Of a stretch of 32,539 nt of DNA, positions 7,976 through 14,895 are shown piece after piece (within the stretch, counting starts at the first letter, position 1; every line of letters begins with the position of its first letter). Made by a program: the position numbers and the translations under genes. This stretch comes from Pseudomonadota bacterium (lineage in GTDB: Bacteria > Pseudomonadota > Gammaproteobacteria > Steroidobacterales > JBCBZW01): positions 1 through 32,539 of the forward strand of contig JBCBZW010000052.1 in the NCBI GenBank assembly GCA_039815145.1. The letters are read 5' to 3'. Under the pieces are notes generated by a model. The model did no database searches. It saw nothing but the letters and a program-made list of their open reading frames with translations, and was not told the DNA's origin.

Positions 7976-8897
7976 TCATGTCGTCAAGCGCCTGACCGAA
8001 CTGGCGCTCGAGGATCCGAGGATCATGCTGATCACCGGAGATCTGGGGTTTGGCGTGCTCGACGAATACCGCAGCAAGTGTGCGTCGCAGTTCATCAATG
8101 CCGGTGTGGCCGAGCAGAACATGACGGGCATGGCCGCTGGGTTGGCGCTGGAAGGCTTCGTCGTATTCACCTACTCGATCGGCAACTTCCCGACGCTGCG
8201 GTGCCTGGAACAGCTGCGCAACGACGTGTGCTATCACGACCTCAACGTCAACGTGCTTGCCGTTGGGGGCGGATTTTCCTACGGCCAGCTGGGCATGTCC
8301 CACCATGCCACGGAAGACCTCAGCATTATGCGGGCGCTGCCCGCTATGCAGGTGGTGGTGCCGTCCGATCCGTGGCAGGCCGCCACCGCCGTAGACGCGC
8401 TCGTGGCGCATCCGGGGCCCAGCTACATGCGCATCGACAAGTCGTCCGCCGGCCTCGAGCAACCCGCCGATGGCGGATTTGCCCTGGGCAAGGGCCGCAC
8501 GCTAGTCGCAGCCGATGGTGTCACCCTGGTGGGCACCGGAGGCATCCTCGCCGAATGCCTGGAGGCAGCTGAGCGATTGGGCGGGCAGGGTATCTCCTGT
8601 GGTGTAGTTGAACTCTCTACGATCAAACCGATCGACGTCGAGACGATCCTGGGAGCAGCGGCCCGCTCGAACTTGATCGTCACGGTCGAGGAACATTCGG
8701 TCGTCGGTGGACTTGGCGGAGCGGTCGCCGAGGTACTGGCAGACCACGGATGCGGCGTGCGTTTGCTACGCGTAGGACTCGACGATGTGTACTCGAGCGT
8801 GGTTGGCTCGCAGACCTATCTGCGGCGCCACTACCAGTTGGACGCCGAGAGCATCGTCTCGCGTATCAAGCAAGTCGTCGCGCAGAATCACCCGTGA
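7968..8897 (+). CDS. Transketolase, pyrimidine-binding and C-terminal subunit
   Basis: This 309-residue protein carries the second and third transketolase domains. Seen: LITGDLGFGVLDEY (21-34), FINAGVAEQNMTGMAAGLAL with the catalytic Glu49 that activates thiamine diphosphate, VVVPSDPWQAATAV, GPSYMRIDK, and a C-terminal domain with IVTVEEHSVVGGLGGAVAEVL. The ATG at 7968 lies 8 bases inside the upstream subunit gene. Reading further upstream would only extend into that gene. Together with the preceding protein it adds up to a complete enzyme of about 580 residues. The stop overlaps the GTG start of the sugar transferase gene, so coupling continues. Confidence 0.9.
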   Translation: MRDHVVKRLTELALEDPRIMLITGDLGFGVLDEYRSKCASQFINAGVAEQNMTGMAAGLALEGFVVFTYSIGNFPTLRCLEQLRNDVCYHDLNVNVLAVGGGFSYGQLGMSHHATEDLSIMRALPAMQVVVPSDPWQAATAVDALVAHPGPSYMRIDKSSAGLEQPADGGFALGKGRTLVAADGVTLVGTGGILAECLEAAERLGGQGISCGVVELSTIKPIDVETILGAAARSNLIVTVEEHSVVGGLGGAVAEVLADHGCGVRLLRVGLDDVYSSVVGSQTYLRRHYQLDAESIVSRIKQVVAQNHP

Positions 8898-9625
8898 AAC
8901 GAGTTCTCGACATCGTTGTCTCCGGTGCTGGCTTGCTCGTGACCTCGCCCGTTCTACTCCTCGCCGCTTTCGCCGTGTGGCTACAGGATCGCCATTCTCC
9001 CCTGTACATCGCCGATCGCGTGGGCAAGGGAGAGGTGAACTTCCGCATGGTGAAGATGCGCTCGATGGTCAAGAACGCGGCGAAGACCGGGGTGACCTCG
9101 ACCTCCGATGCCGATCTTCGCATCACCCAGGTTGGTCGACTCATCCGCAAGCTGAAGCTCGACGAGGTCACGCAGCTAATCAATGTACTCATAGGTGACA
9201 TGAGCCTGGTGGGTCCGCGACCGAACGTCATGAAATGGGGTGTGGAACTCTACACGGAGGAGGAAAAGCGGCTCCTCTCGGTGCGCCCCGGCATCACCGA
9301 CTTCGCTTCTGTGGTCTTTGCCGACGAGGGGCACATCCTCAGTCGAGAGTCCGACCCGGATCTTGCCTACAACCAGAAGATCCGTCCCTGGAAGAGTCGC
9401 TTGTCACTCTTCCACATCGATCATGGATCGTTATGGCTGGACATCAAGGTGGTGCTCTACACCGTGGTGTCCATCGTCTCTAGGGCTACCGCACTTCGGC
9501 TGGTGGCTGGTGAGTTGCGGCGCTTGGGAGCGCCTGAGCAATTGGTGGAGGTCGCGTCGAGGCGTGATTTGCTGACCGCGTACCCCCCGCCCGGTAGCAC
9601 CGAGATAGCGACGTTGGAGAGGTGA
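8894..9625 (+). CDS. Initiating sugar-1-phosphate (phosphoglycosyl) transferase
   Basis: This 243-residue protein belongs to the bacterial sugar transferase family (PglC/WcaJ/WbaP catalytic domain), which loads the first sugar-1-phosphate onto undecaprenyl phosphate at the inner membrane. Seen: an N-terminal hydrophobic segment (about 5-30), FRMVKMRSM (50-58), the catalytic Asp90-Glu91 pair in KLKLDEVTQLINVL, GDMSLVGPRP (101-110), and RPGITDFASV. It lacks the long multi-spanning N-terminal part of WcaJ/WbaP and is the compact monotopic type. The start is GTG at 8894, overlapping the upstream stop as GTGA. The last 50 or so residues extend beyond the core and are unassigned. It is the last gene before a 114-base gap with its own promoter candidate. 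Confidence 0.92.
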   Translation: MKRVLDIVVSGAGLLVTSPVLLLAAFAVWLQDRHSPLYIADRVGKGEVNFRMVKMRSMVKNAAKTGVTSTSDADLRITQVGRLIRKLKLDEVTQLINVLIGDMSLVGPRPNVMKWGVELYTEEEKRLLSVRPGITDFASVVFADEGHILSRESDPDLAYNQKIRPWKSRLSLFHIDHGSLWLDIKVVLYTVVSIVSRATALRLVAGELRRLGAPEQLVEVASRRDLLTAYPPPGSTEIATLER

Positions 9626-9654
9626 TCGTACCTCTCGTAACCGAGGCGCATCGC

Positions 9655-9684
9655 TTGACCCGCCCGATGACCGAACTGTCTAAT
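9655..9684 (+). promoter_or_regulatory. Sigma70-type promoter candidate before the dehydrogenase gene
   Basis: TTGACC (9655-9660) is followed after 18 bases by TCTAAT (9679-9684), in the 114-base gap after the sugar transferase gene. Transcription would start near 9691, about 49 bases before the TTG start at 9740. This would let the three diamino-sugar-type genes be expressed on their own as well as by read-through. Confidence 0.45.
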
Positions 9685-9739
9685 TGCGGCCTCGGATCAA
9701 GTGCTTGCGAGATGTCTGCGAGCAAAATGGGAGACACCA

Positions 9740-10801
9740 TTGATTAGATTTGCGTTGGTCGGTTGCGGTCGCATAGCCCGGCGCCATGCTGACCTGCTCG
9801 GCAAGGGCCAGATTCGCGGCGCGCAGCTGGCGGCCGTGTGCGACCAAGACCTTTCCCGAGCCCAAAAGTACGCGGATGAATTCGACGTCCCTTGCTTCAG
9901 TGACATGTGCGAGATGGCGCAGCAGGACTACGTTGACGGTCTGGTCGTGCTGACGGAAAGCGGTCACCACGCGGAGCACGTCATCGAGCTGGCGCGCTTT
10001 GGCAAGCATCTCATCGTCGAGAAGCCGATGGCGCTCACCCTCGAAGACGCCGATCGAATGATCGAAGCCTGCGACCGCAATGACGTGAGGCTGTTCGTTG
10101 TGAAGCAGAACCGCTTCAATCGACCCGTCGTCAAGCTCCGCGAGGCGCTCGATGCAGGGCGCTTTGGCCGTATGGTGATGGGGACAGTGCGCGTTCGTTG
10201 GTGTCGCACGCAGGCGTACTACGACCAGGATGCCTGGCGCGGTACGTGGGCCCTGGACGGTGGTGTCCTCGCCAACCAGGCCAGCCACCATGTCGATCTA
10301 CTCGAGTGGATGATGGGCAGCGTTCGCAGTGTCTACGCACTCAGTTCGACTGCCCTGGTCGATATCGAAGCAGAAGACACGGCCGTCGTGGCGCTGCGTT
10401 TTGCGAGCGGCGCCCTCGGCGTCATCGAGGCGACCACCGCCGTGAGACCCCGCGACCTGGAGGGCTCCCTATCGCTACTGGGCGAGCGCGGCGCTGTGGA
10501 GATCGGCGGCTTCGCCGTGAACGAGATTCGCCACTGGCACTTTGAGAATCCTCTGGCTGAGGACGACACGGTGCTGAAAGAGTTCTCGACCAACCCGCCA
10601 AACGTTTACGGTTTTGGCCACAACGAGTACTACCAGCACGTGGTGGAGAGCATCGAGAACGAGACTCAGCAGCTTGTCGACGGTCTCGAAGGTCGGAAGA
10701 GTCTCGAGTTGATCACTGCGATCTACGAGTCGATCGAAACCGGCAAGGAAGTGCCCCTGCGCTTCTCGCCGCAGCGGTGTCGGCTCGGTGAACGTGATTA
10801 G
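9740..10801 (+). CDS. Gfo/Idh/MocA family sugar dehydrogenase (WbpB-like)
   Basis: This 353-residue NAD-dependent oxidoreductase begins IRFALVGCGRIARRHADLL, a Rossmann GxGxxA/G-type motif at residues 8-13, and continues with the family motif IVEKPMALTLEDADRMI. It also has VKQNRFNRPVVKLREAL and a C-terminal GFGHNEYYQHVVESI. The TTG at 9740 was chosen because GGGAG (9729-9733) lies 6 bases upstream. A GTG at 9701 would add 13 unrelated residues. Only 6 bases separate it from the acyltransferase gene, and a DegT aminotransferase follows. In Pseudomonas, WbpB oxidises UDP-GlcNAcA at C3, WbpE transaminates and WbpD acetylates. The same three families in a row suggest a 3-amino sugar pathway here, by inference. 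Confidence 0.88.
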   Translation: MIRFALVGCGRIARRHADLLGKGQIRGAQLAAVCDQDLSRAQKYADEFDVPCFSDMCEMAQQDYVDGLVVLTESGHHAEHVIELARFGKHLIVEKPMALTLEDADRMIEACDRNDVRLFVVKQNRFNRPVVKLREALDAGRFGRMVMGTVRVRWCRTQAYYDQDAWRGTWALDGGVLANQASHHVDLLEWMMGSVRSVYALSSTALVDIEAEDTAVVALRFASGALGVIEATTAVRPRDLEGSLSLLGERGAVEIGGFAVNEIRHWHFENPLAEDDTVLKEFSTNPPNVYGFGHNEYYQHVVESIENETQQLVDGLEGRKSLELITAIYESIETGKEVPLRFSPQRCRLGERD

Positions 10802-10807
10802 GCGCAC

Positions 10808-11275
10808 ATGAACAGGCCGACGCTATTGCAGAGCGGCCTTCGAGACGTCACCTTCGGCGAGCGCGTCAAGGTGGTCGAGCCGGTCAATCTTTACGAGTGC
10901 GAGATTGGGGACGATAGCTTCATCGGCCCCTTCGTGGAGATTCAGGCTGGCGTGATCGTTGGCAAGCGGTGTCGTATCCAATCTCACTCGTTTCTATGCG
11001 AACTGGTGAGCATCGGTGACGACTCGGTCGTGGCGCACGGTGTCATGTTCATTAACGACTCGTTTAGTTCCGGTCGACCCGCCGGCGGCGATAAGTCGAA
11101 GTGGGGCGAGACGGTGATCGGTCAGCGCGTGTTCATTGGTAGCAATGCCACCTTGATGCCCGTGACCGTGTGCGACGACGTCGTCATCGGCGCCGGGTCG
11201 GTGGTAACGAAAGATATTTCCAAGCCGGGCATTTATGCCGGCAACCCAGCTAGATTTATCCGGGGGTTGGCGTGA
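10808..11275 (+). CDS. Hexapeptide-repeat N-acyltransferase (WbpD/FdtC-like)
   Basis: This 155-residue protein is a left-handed beta-helix acyltransferase. Isoleucine/valine-led hexapeptide turns recur through NLYECEIGDDSFIGPF, VEIQAGVIVGKRCRI, VSIGDDSVVAHG and VFIGSNATLMPVTVCDDVVIGAGSVVTKDI, and it ends GIYAGNPARFIRG, the standard tail of sugar acyltransferases of the WbpD/NeuD/FdtC type. It should transfer an acyl group from acyl-CoA or acyl-ACP to the amine installed by the adjacent aminotransferase. The ATG at 10808 follows the dehydrogenase stop by 6 bases, and its TGA overlaps the GTG of the next gene (GTGA). The enzyme is shorter than WbpD (about 190 residues), closer to FdtC-type enzymes, so the exact sugar is uncertain. 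Confidence 0.9.
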   Translation: MNRPTLLQSGLRDVTFGERVKVVEPVNLYECEIGDDSFIGPFVEIQAGVIVGKRCRIQSHSFLCELVSIGDDSVVAHGVMFINDSFSSGRPAGGDKSKWGETVIGQRVFIGSNATLMPVTVCDDVVIGAGSVVTKDISKPGIYAGNPARFIRGLA

Positions 11276-12372
11276 TCCGATTTCTTGATCTGCCTGGTCA
11301 GTACCAGTCATTACGGCCGGAGATCGATACGGCCATTCAATCGGTCATCGAGACCGGTGCGTTCATTGGCGGCGAGGGGCTGAAGCGCTTCGAACAGGCA
11401 TTTGCCGAATACCAGGCCGTCGAGCACTGCGTCGGCGTGGCTAACGGCACCGATGCGTTAGAGATCGCCTTCGAAGGCCTGGGGCTGGCGCCGGGGAGCG
11501 AGGTGATCGTGCCGGCGAACTCCTTTGTTGCCTCCAGCGAAGCGGTGACGCGCGCCGGACTCAAGGTGGTGTTCGCCGATATCGGCGAGCGTACGTATCT
11601 GCTCGACCCTGCCGACGTCGAGCGACGGATCACCGACAAGACCTCGGCAATCGTGGCGGTGCACCTTTACGGGCAACCGGCACCCATGGAGGAATTGATC
11701 GCCATCGCGGATAGGCACGGACTGAAGATCATCGAGGACTGTGCGCAAGCGCACGGCGCTTCTATCGGTGGTCGTACCGTGGGGAACTTCGGTTCGATCG
11801 GCACCTTCAGCTTCTATCCCGGCAAGAACCTGGGCGCGTATGGCGATGCGGGTGCGATGGTGACCAACGATGCGGCACTGGCTAAGCACTGCCGCATGAT
11901 CGCGAACCATGGCCGTGTGGAGAAGTACAACCACGAGTTCGAGGGCCGCAACAGCCGCATGGATGGGCTGCAGGCGGCGGTGCTGTCGGTAAAGCTCACC
12001 AAGCTGGATGACTGGATCGACGCACGAAACGCTGTTGCTCGTGTCTACAGCCGCGAGCTCGAGGGGGTAGGGGATGTGGTTACCCCACAGGTGCGGCCTG
12101 ATGTACGGCACGCCTACCACTTGTACGTGATAAGAACGTCACGTCGCGACGCGCTCAAGAAGCACCTTGCTGATGCGAGTATCCAGAGCGGTATCCACTA
12201 TCCCATCGCGCTGCCGAGGCTACGCGCCTACGCCGACCATCCGCAGCACGAAGAGGCATTCGTCGCGAGTGAACAGGCCCCGACGCTCTTGAGCTTGCCC
12301 ATCGGGGAGCACATGGGTGAAGAGGACGCCCTTCAGGTCGTCGCCGCTGTCCGCGACTTTTTCCGAGGGTGA
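11272..12372 (+). CDS. DegT/DnrJ/EryC1/StrS sugar aminotransferase (second copy, WbpE-like)
   Basis: This 366-residue PLP enzyme has the full family signature: GVANGTDALEIAF (55-67), PANSFVASSEAV (81-92), IIEDCAQAHGA (153-163) and the Schiff-base lysine in SFYPGKNLGAYGDAGA (Lys185). The start is GTG at 11272, overlapping the upstream stop. It differs clearly from the copy at 5234-6337 in nearly all variable regions, so it is not a recent duplicate. Coming right after a Gfo/Idh/MocA dehydrogenase and a hexapeptide acyltransferase, it probably installs the amine that the acyltransferase then acylates. It is the last gene of the plus-strand run and converges on the glycosyltransferase gene at 12433-13527. 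Confidence 0.93.
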   Translation: MIRFLDLPGQYQSLRPEIDTAIQSVIETGAFIGGEGLKRFEQAFAEYQAVEHCVGVANGTDALEIAFEGLGLAPGSEVIVPANSFVASSEAVTRAGLKVVFADIGERTYLLDPADVERRITDKTSAIVAVHLYGQPAPMEELIAIADRHGLKIIEDCAQAHGASIGGRTVGNFGSIGTFSFYPGKNLGAYGDAGAMVTNDAALAKHCRMIANHGRVEKYNHEFEGRNSRMDGLQAAVLSVKLTKLDDWIDARNAVARVYSRELEGVGDVVTPQVRPDVRHAYHLYVIRTSRRDALKKHLADASIQSGIHYPIALPRLRAYADHPQHEEAFVASEQAPTLLSLPIGEHMGEEDALQVVAAVRDFFRG

Positions 12373-12391
12373 GGTGGCTGCACGTGTCTTG

Positions 12392-12422
12392 CCCCTCCAA
12401 TGCGAGTGACTCGCCTCAGGGG
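12392..12422. terminator. Possible hairpin terminator between convergent genes
   Basis: An outer stem CCCCT (12392-12396) / AGGGG (12418-12422) encloses an inner stem GCGAG (12402-12406) / CTCGC (12410-12414) with a TGA loop, in the 60-base gap between two convergent genes. It is symmetric, so it could act on both transcripts. No T-tract follows on either strand, so efficient intrinsic termination is doubtful. Confidence 0.35.
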
Positions 12423-12432
12423 GCGGCCTGCG

Positions 12433-13527
12433 TCAGGGGCTGACCGAGCTTGCACCTCGCGCCTCTCGCGCGGCGTTGACCGTTTGCATCAGCTGCTCGT
12501 AGCGCCGATCAACGGTGTGATCCACCAGGAATTCGGCGATCGCCGGCTGGGCGCGATCGAAGCTCTGTCGAATCGAGTCGATCTTGCTCAAGCAGTCGGC
12601 AGTGTCCGCATAGCGGTAGATGAGCCCTGGCGGCGCTTCGAGGACGTTGGGCAAGTTGCTGAACACGAGTGGAAAGCCGAAGCTGAGCAATTCGAAGCCC
12701 CGGTTGCTGATAGTGACCGCCGGGTTGTAGGGATTGGTCAGATCGTAGGGGATGAGGGCGCAGCAACAGCGCGATCTGACCTCCTCCAGTGCCTCCAAGG
12801 GCGTCGGTTCATAGACCCTAGCGTTGGCGTGAGATAGCACGCGCTTGGTCATCTCCGACTCGGTGATCGAACCCACGAAGTGGATCGTAGTGCCGGCGTC
12901 CATGATGCCCTGGACGACGCTTTCATCGATGCGCTCGTTGATGTAGCCCCAATACAGCACATCCGGTCTCGGCAGCCCCGGCGTGGGCGTCTCGTAGCGA
13001 TGTCGGGCCCAGGGGAAGAACAGCGATACCTTGTCCGTCGCTTCGCGGATCTGACGTTCGATCAGGTACGACACGACAAGATTGTAATCAGCGCCGGTGG
13101 CCGACTGGTGTAGCAGCCGTCGTGCCGATCGTTTGTGTGGCGCGATGGCGGCGGAGATGTAGTCGTCGTTTACGACGTGGACAATCGCGTTGTTAGGGAA
13201 CTTCTCGCGCAGAAAGAAGAAGTCGTAGCAGAAGCTCAGGATGACATCATCGTCATTGACGCTGACCTGACGCTTGATCATGGACGTGAGGAAAGCGGCG
13301 TCGATGCGATTGAGTAACGGAACGATCTTGAGCTGGTGATGCAGTAGGTGACCACCCGAGTGAAGGGTGAGCGACTCGGATGGCTGCTCGCTTTGCGCCC
13401 GTCGCCCGAAGCGCCGTTTCTGAAAGAAATGCACCTCGTGTCCATGCGCCAGCAGCATTTGTGCCACTTGCTTGCGTAGGCGCGGGGGCTCCGCCCAGCT
13501 GGTTCTCGTGAAGATCAGGAATCGCAC
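12433..13527 (-). CDS. Glycosyltransferase, GT-B fold (group 1-like)
   Basis: This 364-residue protein reads RFLIFTRTSWAEPPRLRKQVAQMLLAHGHEVHFFQ at its N-terminus, the beta1-alpha1 unit and GHEV turn of GT-B transferases. The second half has VLYWGYINERID, IHFVGSI, LEALEEVRSRCCCALIPYD and NRGFELLSFGFPLVFSNLP, which match the donor-binding region of group 1 enzymes. The GTG at 13527 is preferred because the family fold starts there. An ATG at 13644 would overlap the wzz gene by 46 bases and add a charged, non-homologous leader. No strong ribosome site precedes either start. It follows wzz on the minus strand and so is probably co-transcribed with it. Donor and acceptor are unknown. Confidence 0.82.
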   Translation of the reverse strand: MRFLIFTRTSWAEPPRLRKQVAQMLLAHGHEVHFFQKRRFGRRAQSEQPSESLTLHSGGHLLHHQLKIVPLLNRIDAAFLTSMIKRQVSVNDDDVILSFCYDFFFLREKFPNNAIVHVVNDDYISAAIAPHKRSARRLLHQSATGADYNLVVSYLIERQIREATDKVSLFFPWARHRYETPTPGLPRPDVLYWGYINERIDESVVQGIMDAGTTIHFVGSITESEMTKRVLSHANARVYEPTPLEALEEVRSRCCCALIPYDLTNPYNPAVTISNRGFELLSFGFPLVFSNLPNVLEAPPGLIYRYADTADCLSKIDSIRQSFDRAQPAIAEFLVDHTVDRRYEQLMQTVNAAREARGASSVSP

Positions 13528-13598
13528 AGTTCGGGGGCGCTCAAGGTGGGGCTCTTCACGGTCTTCATCGCGGTGCGTTGAGGCGCGGTGCGAGATGG

Positions 13599-14489
13599 TC
13601 AGCTCGCAAGCCGCTTCGCTCCGCCCCTGAAGAAGACCACCCATGCTGCGGCCAGCGCCGCACCGAAGAACGCTCCAAGCACGGCGAACAGGCCATGGCT
13701 CGGGAAATCGTACTCACTTCGTGGCGGGACCTGTGGCGGATCGATGGTCCGAAAGGCGAACTCATCCCGGATGTCGGCGAACATCATCGTCTCGATTTGC
13801 CCCTCGAGCAGTCCGGCAATAGTCCTTTGTAGTTCGACGTTTTGCGCCAGGTTGAGCTGCTGCGTCAGGTGTGCGATGGCTCGCTCGGTCTCCAGTACGG
13901 AGGTTTCGCGCAAGCGGGCATTGATCATGGAGACGATCTTCGTCGCCCACTGCGAGGCGATCTCGGGGTCGGTCCAAGTGATGTTGACGGTGACCAGGCC
14001 CGTGCGGATGTCATCGGACACGTACAGCACATCGCGTCGAAAACGCTTCGCTGTGAGCCACTCATTCGGTGGGTTGGACGGGTCCTTCCAGTCTTGCCGA
14101 CCCTCATCCCACTGCTCGGCGTTCAGGATTGGTGACAGCTCGTTCTCCGCGATGAATTCCTTAGCGAACTCCCACGAACGTAGCCTGGCCAGGGCGATTT
14201 CCTTGGGGTCTCCTGAGGAGCCGAGCGAAATGCCGGCGAGCGCGGTGAGTCCACCGAGGGCACCCCCGCCCGACGGCACGCGGTCGGCCTTGATCGGGTC
14301 GCCAGCGTACTCGAGCACTACGCGGATATCGTACGTAGGCTGCAGGAAGTAGGAGAGCCCGAGGGTACATGCGCCTAGGACAGCGCCGCCGATCATGCAG
14401 GGCAGCCACAAGCGCTTGAGGAGAGCGACCAGATCTATGAGTCCAAGATCCTCACTTGCCGCGGTCGGGGTCGGCGCTTGTGATTCCAT
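13599..14489 (-). CDS. wzz: Wzz-type polysaccharide chain-length determinant
   Basis: This 296-residue inner-membrane protein has the Wzz/PCP architecture: a short cytoplasmic N-terminus with DLGLIDLVALLKRLW (14-28), a first membrane helix at about 29-50, a periplasmic domain of about 210 residues rich in helices (NARLRETSVLETERAIAHLTQ), a proline-rich DPPQVPPRSEYDFPSHG before the second membrane helix (about 264-286), and a short basic tail. Such proteins set the modal length of Wzy-polymerised glycans. The ATG at 14489 has no clear ribosome site, but the start fits the expected N-terminus. The Wzy-like polymerase gene lies divergently 402 bases away. The family call is strong, and regulation is not evident. 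Confidence 0.88.
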   Translation of the reverse strand: MESQAPTPTAASEDLGLIDLVALLKRLWLPCMIGGAVLGACTLGLSYFLQPTYDIRVVLEYAGDPIKADRVPSGGGALGGLTALAGISLGSSGDPKEIALARLRSWEFAKEFIAENELSPILNAEQWDEGRQDWKDPSNPPNEWLTAKRFRRDVLYVSDDIRTGLVTVNITWTDPEIASQWATKIVSMINARLRETSVLETERAIAHLTQQLNLAQNVELQRTIAGLLEGQIETMMFADIRDEFAFRTIDPPQVPPRSEYDFPSHGLFAVLGAFFGAALAAAWVVFFRGGAKRLAS

Positions 14490-14891
14490 ACAAAATGTTG
14501 ACGCTGTGGGTCCACGGCAAACGGGCCGCTATGCTGCCACAAGGCTACCGCATTCACCAATATGGTCGACACGGTTTGGTTGAGGGCCGCATCTTGCTCA
14601 AATCCCTCATGTATCGGTGAAGTGGATTGCCCAGCAGGTAGGCGATAGTTCTCAGCGTTTGCGGTGCGTTTTCCTGTCGGCGCTGCTATGAGAGCATTGC
14701 GCGATGGAGACTCCCTCATCGCTGGCGCCGGGCGCCGGCTCGACATCAAGCGCGGCTACGGCGGTGCCTTCCCGTCGCCCCGGATCGTCCGTCGAGGCGG
14801 CTGGCTCCTCGCAACGCCCCGTGGTCGTCTCGCCAGGCAGGCTGCCGGGTCCTAGCGTTGGCCGCTTCCCGCGAGCCGCGAACGCCATCCG
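14490..14891. other. Divergent intergenic region between wzz and the polymerase gene
   Basis: This 402-base stretch separates two divergent genes and must hold their promoters, but I find no pair of -35/-10 hexamers with acceptable spacing on either strand. TTGACG at 14499-14504 on the plus strand has no matching -10. It contains short frames on both strands, of which only the 63-codon one at 14704-14895 has a feature of interest (stop overlapping the polymerase ATG). No RNA gene or repeat was recognised. Confidence 0.5.
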
Positions 14892-14895
14892 ATGA
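14704..14895 (+). CDS. Doubtful small Ser/Pro/Ala-rich ORF coupled to the polymerase gene
   Basis: This is a 63-residue frame starting at ATG 14704 with a weak AGAG site about 9 bases upstream. Its TGA overlaps the ATG of the polymerase gene (ATGA). The protein is rich in Ser, Ala, Pro and Gly without a hydrophobic segment or any motif I know. In this GC-rich DNA such a frame easily occurs by chance. The stop-start overlap is the only positive sign, and it could reflect a short leader peptide that couples translation. It could equally be plain 5' leader. Confidence 0.2.
   Translation: METPSSLAPGAGSTSSAATAVPSRRPGSSVEAAGSSQRPVVVSPGRLPGPSVGRFPRAANAIR

Noticed and set aside
5234-12372. An AHBA (ansamycin-type aminoshikimate) pathway, suggested by split transketolase, aminotransferase and Gfo/Idh dehydrogenase.
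   Set aside because: Neither aminotransferase looks like AHBA synthase, and no dehydroquinate synthase, kinase or polyketide genes are present. The glycan context fits better.
13528-13644. ATG at 13644 as the start of the minus-strand glycosyltransferase.
   Set aside because: It would lie inside wzz and add 39 polar, non-homologous residues before the GT-B fold.
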